Of a stretch of 52,494 bases of DNA, positions 7,673-14,329 are shown in pieces; the stretch's first letter is position 1; each line of letters starts with the position of its first letter. The position numbers and the translations under genes were made by a program. The stretch covers positions 1-52,494 of IMG/VR virus record IMGVR_UViG_3300042465_009574; one strand, 5' to 3'. The DNA comes from a virus. The notes beneath the pieces were generated by a model, which was not told the origin of the DNA, ran no database searches, and saw only the letters and a program-made list of their open reading frames with translations.

Positions 7673-8454
7673 TGAAAGAACAAAGAATTGCAACAAAATA
7701 TGCTCCACTTACGCTGTGTGTGGTTTTGAAAACTGAATTCCCTACCAAATTAAACTTGGTGGTGTTTGATGCAAAAAATCCGAAGAGGAAGTTTACTGAG
7801 CGTTACAAAACAGTAACAGGGGAAGAAACGCTGTTTGTTCGAATGCCGTTATCTCCTGACACCGCTGTTGTTCAGGTGTTTGGAGGCGCGGGGATTACAA
7901 AAAAGAATGATTCCAATTTTACTATTGTAAGAGTTTACAAAAAAGGGTTGGAGCGTCGATTTGATTTGAATGATATTGGGAACCCCCAAATACGTTCATT
8001 CGTCAAATTCGCGCAGAAATTTTGTTTTAATGTGAGTGAATTAGAGCCTGAAGAAACTTATCGAAGTGATGACGGAGAATATTTCATTCAGTTAAAGCAA
8101 CAAATCAGAGATGCAAATGGAAAAGTGTTGGGTACTCCCGCACGTATTGGCCGTCAGACGGGGGTTATTCAAGTGAGTAAAACACAATTTGAAGCCTTTA
8201 CAATTCCTATGCGAATGGCAATATTGCTCCACGAATTTTCACATTTTTACTTAAATGAAAAAATGGATGATGAAATGGAGGCAGACTTAAATGGATTGTT
8301 GATTTATCTCGGACTTGGATATCCAAGGATTGAGGCTTATCAAGCGTTTCTTGAAACATTCAAAAATGCACCAAGCAACTTGAATAAAAAACGCTATGAT
8401 ATGATTAATAACTTCATCAACAATTTTGAAAAAATGGACATTGTAATAAAATAG
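7672..8454 (+). CDS. Putative zinc metallopeptidase (HEFSH)
   Basis: 260 residues. The C-terminal domain carries HEFSH at 187-191, the HExxH zinc-binding and catalytic motif, in a helix, followed by an acidic helix DDEMEADLNG where E203 or D205 can give the third ligand, as in gluzincin-type peptidases. The N-terminal 110 residues look beta-rich. No signal or membrane span is visible. It lies among virion-protein genes, so candidate jobs are maturation cleavage of virion proteins or degradation of peptide cross-links during entry. It could also be an inactive structural relative. Confidence 0.65.
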   Translation: MKEQRIATKYAPLTLCVVLKTEFPTKLNLVVFDAKNPKRKFTERYKTVTGEETLFVRMPLSPDTAVVQVFGGAGITKKNDSNFTIVRVYKKGLERRFDLNDIGNPQIRSFVKFAQKFCFNVSELEPEETYRSDDGEYFIQLKQQIRDANGKVLGTPARIGRQTGVIQVSKTQFEAFTIPMRMAILLHEFSHFYLNEKMDDEMEADLNGLLIYLGLGYPRIEAYQAFLETFKNAPSNLNKKRYDMINNFINNFEKMDIVIK

Positions 8455-8456
8455 AG

Positions 8457-8879
8457 ATGGCAGTTACAACTTGGAATACAGCACCTAATTATGATGAATG
8501 GGGTCCTGATGACTCTTGGAGTTGCGAGGATTGGATACAATGGCACAAATTGCTAAAATTAAAGTTTGGCAAGGAAAAGGCTAATTATGTTTGGAATTAT
8601 GCTTACGCTCAAGGTACGCAAGGAGCATCCCATTGGAGTTGCAGGACAAGCAATACTGCGTTTCGTAATTATACATCCAAAGAAGGATTGAATCCGTATG
8701 AGAGTGCGGGGGCATTCGCTCCAATTTTGAATGTTATTGGAGGAGTGGGCGACGTTGTTAGTGGCACAGGAGATGTATTGTCCAATTTGGGAAAAAATTT
8801 GAAAATAATCACATATATAGCCGTTTTAGGTGTGGCTATTTATGTAGGTGTAACCGTTTATAAAAAGACGAAACAATGA
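8457..8879 (+). CDS. Trp-rich membrane-anchored protein (140 aa)
   Basis: The N-terminal 70 residues are rich in Trp, Tyr and Asn with two cysteines (in SWSCEDW and HWSCRTS), suggesting a compact, possibly disulfide-bonded domain. A Gly-rich stretch and one membrane span (about 117-133) follow, ending KKTKQ. It starts two bases after the metallopeptidase stop and overlaps the next gene by ATGA. Not recognised. Confidence 0.6.
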   Translation: MAVTTWNTAPNYDEWGPDDSWSCEDWIQWHKLLKLKFGKEKANYVWNYAYAQGTQGASHWSCRTSNTAFRNYTSKEGLNPYESAGAFAPILNVIGGVGDVVSGTGDVLSNLGKNLKIITYIAVLGVAIYVGVTVYKKTKQ

Positions 8880-9034
8880 AAAAAGAATTTATCTATATCG
8901 GTGGTATATTGATTTCGTTAGGTGCAATTTATTATATTTTTAATCAATACAAAAAAAATAAGGATGGTTCAGCCGCTTTAGAAGATAAAGAAATCATAGC
9001 GTTGTTTAAAAAAATTGATTCAGCAAAAAAATGA
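8876..9034 (+). CDS. Small membrane protein with N-terminal anchor (52 aa)
   Basis: MKKEFIYIGG, one span (about 5-21), then a charged cytosol- or lumen-facing tail ending IDSAKK. It is flanked by ATGA overlaps on both sides, as expected for a translationally coupled operon member. Confidence 0.6.
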   Translation: MKKEFIYIGGILISLGAIYYIFNQYKKNKDGSAALEDKEIIALFKKIDSAKK

Positions 9035-9576
9035 GCGCAGAAAAAGGATTGAAATATGGGTTTTTTGCCTTGGCAGGGATTGCAGTAATTCTTGGTGTAG
9101 TATTATTGGGCAAAAAGAAACCCGATGACGACGGGGGCGGGGGAGATGAAGTTGAACCTGTAAAACCAAATCAGCCCGTAATTGACCCAAGGCAAGCGGC
9201 AGTACCGTTGGATTTAAAAGCAATTCTTGCAAGCAAAGACCCTATGTCACTATTGAAAGGTCGAAAACTTTATGCAAAAATTAACAAAGCAAAAGGTAGA
9301 AACGAAGCAAGAGTAAATGATGGTTGGGGATTAGGTAGTAATGTAATTTTCGAAAGTACGCCCGAAGGGGAATTTCTTGGGTATGCACAATTTGTTTCAA
9401 ATGATAGAAATTCCGCTAAAGATGCTAAGGGTAAAGTGTATAAATGGATTCGCATTACTTTAGACGATAAGGCTTGGAATCGATACAATGACACCAAATC
9501 TTTCTTGACTCGACAGTTAGTAAAAAATAAAAATAATGATTGGGCTTACTTCAGAGAAGATGTAATTAGATTTTAA
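9031..9576 (+). CDS. Membrane-anchored protein with SH3-like domain (181 aa)
   Basis: N-terminal span (about 9-26), an Asp/Gly linker, then a beta-rich domain (about 75-150) with the look of a bacterial SH3 domain: GRKLYAKI, later GEFLGYAQFVS and GKVYKWIRITL. Bacterial SH3 domains often bind cell walls, so with its neighbour it may contact peptidoglycan during entry. The domain call is by pattern only. Confidence 0.55.
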   Translation: MSAEKGLKYGFFALAGIAVILGVVLLGKKKPDDDGGGGDEVEPVKPNQPVIDPRQAAVPLDLKAILASKDPMSLLKGRKLYAKINKAKGRNEARVNDGWGLGSNVIFESTPEGEFLGYAQFVSNDRNSAKDAKGKVYKWIRITLDDKAWNRYNDTKSFLTRQLVKNKNNDWAYFREDVIRF

Positions 9577-9577
9577 T

Positions 9578-10126
9578 ATGAAAAAAATAGTACTGAATAA
9601 AAATTTACAATATGGCCTTTACGTAGTAGCGGCTATAATTGGTGGTTTTGCAATAGTAAAAATTGTCAAAGCAATTAAAGACAATGCGGATAAAGGTGAT
9701 GATGATGACAAAAAGCCTGAACCTGAAACCAAAACGGTTTATGTAGATGCATACTTGTCGAAGTTACCTTTAGGAGTAGATAATTTGACTTGGGGTTCAC
9801 GAATCCCCGCGAAGTATTTACCGTCTTTTAATGCTATTTCAGCAGCCAATTCAGATGCTACATTTAAAGCGAATGCTATCAGAGTTCAAACTTTGTTGAA
9901 TCAAAGACTTGCCGCGATTGGTGGTGCTTACCCAAAAATAACAGTTGATGGAAAAATTGGTGAAGAAACAACCAAAGCGATGTTGGCAGTTGCAAGCCAA
10001 TATGGTAGATTGAACTTATTACCTTTAACGAAAAAAGAAGACCTGAACAATTGGTTGACTTTTTTCAATGTAAAATCAACTTCGGATTCTTCTCCAAAGA
10101 ATGAATTCCCATTTTTCAACAAATAA
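9578..10126 (+). CDS. Membrane-anchored peptidoglycan-binding-like protein (182 aa)
   Basis: Span at about 13-31, an acidic DDDDKKPEPE linker, then a domain whose core IRVQTLLNQRL ... ITVDGKIGEETTKAML (about 101-136) fits the PG_binding_1 fold (helix with VQxxLN, then VDGxxGxxT). No catalytic domain is attached. A virion membrane protein that holds the cell wall, perhaps with the metallopeptidase and the SH3-like protein next door, is a reasonable inference. Confidence 0.65.
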   Translation: MKKIVLNKNLQYGLYVVAAIIGGFAIVKIVKAIKDNADKGDDDDKKPEPETKTVYVDAYLSKLPLGVDNLTWGSRIPAKYLPSFNAISAANSDATFKANAIRVQTLLNQRLAAIGGAYPKITVDGKIGEETTKAMLAVASQYGRLNLLPLTKKEDLNNWLTFFNVKSTSDSSPKNEFPFFNK

Positions 10127-10138
10127 TACGATAAGAAT

Positions 10139-10699
10139 ATGGACATAGATTCTTTTTTCACAGATGGCGACCTAAGTTTCGGAATGGACGGTGCAAGCCC
10201 TAAATTCAAAAACTTTGCAGGAACAGGTCAAAATGTTTCGAGGGGACCTAAATATGGTGAATTTCAATTCAATAAATACCCCGAGTATGGGTTTACTGAT
10301 GATATTTATTCAAACGCTACGGGCGGTTCAAGGTTAAATCAGCCAACGGAATGGTATGTTTCAAAACTTTCCGAAGCCGATAAAAAAGACTGTAAAAAAT
10401 TGCAGGGTATTATGGATAATATTTCCATAGATATTGATAAGAACAACAAAAAAATAAGCACTGCAAAAAGAGGTGAAAGAAGAGTTCTTGAAGAGTATAA
10501 CAAGGGCTTGGAATTGGCAGGCAAAAGAGTATTGGAATTAATGAACGCTGCAAATTGCACTCTCGTTCAGCAGGAAGAATTTAATAAAGCGTTAGGCGCG
10601 GCAGGTGCACCATCAAAATCATCGAAAGTTGTTTTGTATGTTGGCATTGGAGTTGCAGCCTTGGCTCTTGGAGTTGTACTTTACAAAAAATTTAAGTAA
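10139..10699 (+). CDS. Virion-type membrane protein, coiled coil (186 aa)
   Basis: Disordered Gly/Phe-rich N-terminus with YSNATG at 57-62 (variant of the shared motif), a helical coiled-coil region (about 78-150) rich in Lys/Glu/Leu, and a C-terminal span (about 162-181). Its stop overlaps the next start (TAATG). Function unknown. Confidence 0.6.
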   Translation: MDIDSFFTDGDLSFGMDGASPKFKNFAGTGQNVSRGPKYGEFQFNKYPEYGFTDDIYSNATGGSRLNQPTEWYVSKLSEADKKDCKKLQGIMDNISIDIDKNNKKISTAKRGERRVLEEYNKGLELAGKRVLELMNAANCTLVQQEEFNKALGAAGAPSKSSKVVLYVGIGVAALALGVVLYKKFK

Positions 10700-11466
10700 T
10701 GAGAACAAACATCAGTAAACAATTGGGATTACCCATCGCTCCCCCACAGCCTAAAGCACCGTCTATAGAGGCTCAATTGGGTTTTGTAGCAGAATATGAT
10801 AATTCTTTGAATAAAAGTAATTTTAATTTCGTAGCAGAATATGATAAGTCTTTAAACACCAAAAATAATGGTGGCTATTTTGACGCTACAGGAGAAGAAA
10901 AGAACTTCAAAGAATATTACAAAGGAAATGTTGCAAACGTTCGCGCTTTGTTGGCACAGGAGAAAATTTCTACCTCAGAGGATTTAGATTTTCTTGAAGC
11001 CAAGAAAAAGTTTTATCAAGAAGGAAAGAAATCTTTGGAAAAAGATATCAATGGTATCAAAATAAATCAAGCACAAAAAGCATTTGGGACGCAAGCCTAT
11101 ACACAGCGCGGAAAATATGTTTCTCAATTATGGAGCGTAGATAAAACAATCGAATTGATTGATGAAAGAATTGCGGATGTAAAAGTCATTTTGGAGAAAA
11201 GAGCGGCAAAGGCGAAGGCTGATGCAGATGCGGCAGCAGCAAAAATGAAAGCAGAAGCAGAAGCCGCCAAACAAGCAAAAATCAATGCATTAAAAAAACA
11301 AATTGCAGAATCTAATGACCCGAATGCCAAAAAACAACTGAAGGACCAATTGAATGATTTATTGCAGGAAGGAACTGAAGGAGTGAAATCAAACAAATTT
11401 ATTTTGATTGGTGGAGCGGTAGCCGTCATTGGAATTTTGTATTACTTTTTTAGAAACAAGGAATAA
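10699..11466 (+). CDS. Coiled-coil membrane protein with duplicated N-terminal segment (255 aa)
   Basis: The N-terminus contains a direct repeat, GFVAEYDNSLN then NFVAEYDKSLN (about 28-54), followed by YFDATG (60-65). A long helical region (about 70-230) includes an Ala/Lys/Glu-rich coiled coil, and the protein ends with a span (about 233-251) and RNKE. The architecture resembles the preceding protein, so the two may form a heteromeric stalk. Confidence 0.6.
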   Translation: MRTNISKQLGLPIAPPQPKAPSIEAQLGFVAEYDNSLNKSNFNFVAEYDKSLNTKNNGGYFDATGEEKNFKEYYKGNVANVRALLAQEKISTSEDLDFLEAKKKFYQEGKKSLEKDINGIKINQAQKAFGTQAYTQRGKYVSQLWSVDKTIELIDERIADVKVILEKRAAKAKADADAAAAKMKAEAEAAKQAKINALKKQIAESNDPNAKKQLKDQLNDLLQEGTEGVKSNKFILIGGAVAVIGILYYFFRNKE

Positions 11467-11468
11467 TT

Positions 11469-11765
11469 ATGTCAATTCAATATCAAGGTGCAGGTTATAG
11501 TTCATTTGAAGAATTTATGAATGATACGGGCGTAGACAAAGATAATTTTGCCGATGCTAAAAAATCAGCAAATCAATTTGGAACCAAGTTTCAAGAAACA
11601 TTCAATAAAGAATTTAAAAACCAATATACGGAGGCTAAAGAAAGGGCCAAAAGATTGGATTCGCAACCAAAAGTGTTGAATCCCATTCCCAACAGTTTAT
11701 TGTATTTTGGATTGGTGACGGCAGGTATTTATTTGGCATATTCGTTTATTTTCAAATCAGAATGA
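11469..11765 (+). CDS. Membrane protein with C-terminal anchor (98 aa)
   Basis: Acidic-aromatic N-terminus (YQGAGYSSFEEF), a charged helical middle, and one span (about 75-92) ending FKSE. It overlaps the following gene by ATGA. Not recognised. Confidence 0.55.
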   Translation: MSIQYQGAGYSSFEEFMNDTGVDKDNFADAKKSANQFGTKFQETFNKEFKNQYTEAKERAKRLDSQPKVLNPIPNSLLYFGLVTAGIYLAYSFIFKSE

Positions 11766-12274
11766 AGAAAAAATTATTAATCATTGGAGGTGCTACAATT
11801 GTAGCCGCGATAGCGTTCAGGACGTTATATAAGAACTTGTATTTAGCAGGTCAATGGGATTTTAATATGGGTACTTTCGGCATAAAATCTTTAAAGCCCC
11901 TTATAGTAACCCAAACTATTGATTTTATCAACAAAAGCAATTTAAAGTTAACTGTGAAAAACATCAAAATTGGTGTTTATAGCAATGATATCAGAATCGG
12001 TCAAATCGATAGGGCTAATGAGCAAACTATCGGCCCAAAAGGTATCAGTAAGTTCACTTTAGAGTATGCTTTAACTCCAACTTTAGGGAATCAAGCCGCT
12101 AAAGATGCAATTACAAAAGTCGCGTCTACCTATTTGCAGACAAAAGACTTACCTGTGGACTTTGTTGGTTCCCTTGACGTAAAAACTCCATTTGGTTTTG
12201 TGACCGTTCCCGTAAGATATTCATCCACGGGGAAAAATTTATACAAATTGTGGTATGAATATATGAACGGATAA
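11762..12274 (+). CDS. Membrane-anchored LEA/WHy-like domain protein (170 aa)
   Basis: N-terminal span (about 4-22), then an Ig-like beta domain (about 45-160) with the feel of the LEA type 2/WHy family: TIDFINKSNLKLTVKNIKI, a later IGPKGISKFTLEY, and regular alternating strands. The family is usually found at membranes or in stress proteins. Its molecular role in a virion is unknown. It is the last gene of the membrane block; a promoter candidate follows. Confidence 0.55.
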   Translation: MKKKLLIIGGATIVAAIAFRTLYKNLYLAGQWDFNMGTFGIKSLKPLIVTQTIDFINKSNLKLTVKNIKIGVYSNDIRIGQIDRANEQTIGPKGISKFTLEYALTPTLGNQAAKDAITKVASTYLQTKDLPVDFVGSLDVKTPFGFVTVPVRYSSTGKNLYKLWYEYMNG

Positions 12275-12278
12275 TTGC

Positions 12279-12286
12279 TATATTTG
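12279..12286 (+). promoter_or_regulatory. Candidate -7 promoter element, TATATTTG
   Basis: Exact TAnnTTTG match in a 32-base intergenic gap, 20 bases before the ATG at 12307. No good -33 TTTG at normal spacing was found. It would start the fibre/glycosylation block. Confidence 0.5.
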
Positions 12287-12306
12287 AGCAATAGTTGTGT
12301 ACATAT

Positions 12307-12684
12307 ATGAATATTAAAAAAGATTTTTTTAAAGGAGTCAGTCTTTATGCTACCGAATCTTCGGTTCAAGAAACAGAAGTGCAGGTTAGATTGACTATTG
12401 GTCAGACCGAATCTGAGCCTATTAATTATCAGTGGTGCATTAATTGGCAGCCCAATCGTGTTACTAATTATAACGAAGTAATGGGGCGCAAAATTATCAA
12501 TATCACTGAGGCTTTAGTGGTTCCTATGTTGCATCAAGCAATGGTCAAGTGGGCAAGAACGCTTGACATTTCATTTGAAGATTTCAGTGGTTTTTTGTTC
12601 AAAAAAGACGATGTTATTGGTGTTGCTATCTACGATAAGACAACTCCAAAAAAATTATGTCCAATTGAAGAATTACTTGGATGA
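12307..12684 (+). CDS. Protein of unknown function before the fibre genes (125 aa)
   Basis: Mixed alpha/beta protein without membrane span or known motif. It begins MNIKKDFFKGV; central residues include an INYQWCINWQP strand. The ATG at 12307 is chosen over an in-frame TTG at 12295. It ends four bases into the next gene (ATGA). As first gene of the fibre block it could be a fibre assembly factor or baseplate-like adaptor, which is inference. Confidence 0.5.
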   Translation: MNIKKDFFKGVSLYATESSVQETEVQVRLTIGQTESEPINYQWCINWQPNRVTNYNEVMGRKIINITEALVVPMLHQAMVKWARTLDISFEDFSGFLFKKDDVIGVAIYDKTTPKKLCPIEELLG

Positions 12685-13565
12685 GCATCAAAGTAGCACG
12701 AAGTTCACATTGGGTGATTCGAACTCTTGAAGGGAATGGTTTAGCCGTTTACTTAGGAGAAGATGAGCAAATTTATGTCAAAGACCAAAATGGGACCATT
12801 CAATTATTAAAAGAACTTCTCGGGTCGCTATCCTTAGATATTCCCGAAGGTGGTTTTCAAAGTGGAACTTCAGGAACATCGGGTAAAACAAACGGAACAT
12901 CGGGCTCATCGGGAACGAGCGGTTCGAATGGTCAAGACGGAACATCAGGTCAAAACGGAGTCGATGGAACTTCAGGGTCATCAGGCTCATCAGGGAGTGC
13001 GGGTACGAGCGGGGTGGATGGAAGTTCAGGCTCTTCGGGTATTAGTGGTGTGGATGGAAGTTCAGGCTCTTCAGGAATTTCAGGTTTCAATGGTGTAGAT
13101 GGTTCTTCGGGAACAAGCGGTAATGGTGGAACGAATGGTACGAGTGGTATTAATGGTACCTCAGGTTCTTCGGGAAAAGATGGAGATATTGGGGTTAAAG
13201 GAAGTAATGGAACATCGGGTTCTTCGGGTATTTGCGGTTCCTCAGGTACAAGCGGTAAAGGATATTCTTTTGAAGAAATTGAAAGTCGTTCTAAGACAAT
13301 ATTGGATTTTACAAAAAGTCAAATACTTTCCTTAAATTTGAATAATAACACGACCCTAAATTTTGCAGGTTTTCCTGTCGGAATATTTTATCTGATTGTG
13401 AAGCAAGGTATTGGTAATTACAGTGTTAATTTGCCTTACGTTGTCAAACAACCAAAAGGTTTTGAATATGTTCCAAGCATTTACCCAAATGCTGTAGATG
13501 TGTTACAATTTATGTGCGATGGCACATCATTTTATGTGATTGACTGTAAAAAAGAATTGCAATGA
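12681..13565 (+). CDS. Short collagen-like fibre protein (294 aa)
   Basis: Three parts: an N-terminal module (1-58) containing EGNGLAVYLGEDEQIYV, a Gly-X-Y tract (about 61-194) of GTSGSSG-type triplets with Asn, Asp and Val variants, and a beta-rich C-terminal domain (about 195-294). The N-terminal module resembles that of the next gene, suggesting a common attachment site on the virion. Collagen-like tracts give trimeric rods in phage fibres. The TGA/ATG overlap with the next gene indicates coupled expression. Confidence 0.75.
   Translation: MSIKVARSSHWVIRTLEGNGLAVYLGEDEQIYVKDQNGTIQLLKELLGSLSLDIPEGGFQSGTSGTSGKTNGTSGSSGTSGSNGQDGTSGQNGVDGTSGSSGSSGSAGTSGVDGSSGSSGISGVDGSSGSSGISGFNGVDGSSGTSGNGGTNGTSGINGTSGSSGKDGDIGVKGSNGTSGSSGICGSSGTSGKGYSFEEIESRSKTILDFTKSQILSLNLNNNTTLNFAGFPVGIFYLIVKQGIGNYSVNLPYVVKQPKGFEYVPSIYPNAVDVLQFMCDGTSFYVIDCKKELQ
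12861..13260 (+). repeat. Gly-X-Y coding repeat
   Basis: About 44 consecutive nine-base units coding Gly-X-Y with X/Y mostly Thr, Ser, Asn, Asp and Val. Synonymous codons vary widely between units. Confidence 0.85.
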
Positions 13566-14329
13566 CCAATATTTTAACCACGAGTTTAGGAAGAAACATT
13601 AATACCGTAGAGGGTAATGGTCTTGCTATATTCGTTGACGACACGGATTTCGTGTTGAAGTTAAAAGACGTTGATGGCAATATACAACCTGTAACAGACT
13701 TCACAGGTAGCGGTGGAACGAGCGGTGGTGGAATACAATCCATCAATGCCTTGACAGCACCCGCGCAATTTTTGGTGACAGGTACTTCAGGAAATGATTT
13801 TGCGGTACAGTCTTCAGGCAATACACATACCTTTAATTTGCCAAATGCGAGTACAAGCGCACGAGGTGTAGTTAGCACGGGCCCACAAACAATCAAAGGG
13901 ATAAAAACATTTACAGACAATGCATTTTTTCAAGGCGATGTTGATATTTTAGGTACGCTTACAGCGGAAGCAAAATCGTTCTTGATTCCACACCCCGACC
14001 CTGACAAACAAGGGTGGGATTTACAACACGGAAACTTGGAGGGTGGCGAACACGGTATTTATCACCGTGGCCGTCTTCAGGGGACAAATATGATATATCT
14101 ACCTTCATATTGGAAGTTTTTGGTGAGTCAGCATACCATTACGGTACACTTGACAAGTGCCAAAGGCAACTTCAATTATTTCGTAGAAGATGTGACTTTA
14201 GAAACTATTAGAATTGCAAAATCCGAGGGTGATTGGTACTCTTATGATTGCTATTTTATAATTCACGCTGAAAGACGAGATATTGGCAAATTGAAGGTGG
14301 AAATTACACCTCAAGAAAAGCAATATTGA
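13562..14329 (+). CDS. Receptor-binding fibre-like protein (255 aa)
   Basis: The N-terminal module VEGNGLAIFVDDTDFVLKL parallels the preceding fibre protein. The middle segment has STSARGVVSTGPQTIKGIKT followed by a short beta-helix-like register (FFQGDVDILGTL), as in phage tail fibres. The C-terminal domain starts KSFLIPHPDPDKQGW and continues LQHGNLEGGEHGIYHRGR, close to a fibre-domain signature seen in many marine myovirus fibres (SLEGPENGVYVRG type). Likely a trimeric host-recognition fibre. Confidence 0.7.
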   Translation: MTNILTTSLGRNINTVEGNGLAIFVDDTDFVLKLKDVDGNIQPVTDFTGSGGTSGGGIQSINALTAPAQFLVTGTSGNDFAVQSSGNTHTFNLPNASTSARGVVSTGPQTIKGIKTFTDNAFFQGDVDILGTLTAEAKSFLIPHPDPDKQGWDLQHGNLEGGEHGIYHRGRLQGTNMIYLPSYWKFLVSQHTITVHLTSAKGNFNYFVEDVTLETIRIAKSEGDWYSYDCYFIIHAERRDIGKLKVEITPQEKQY

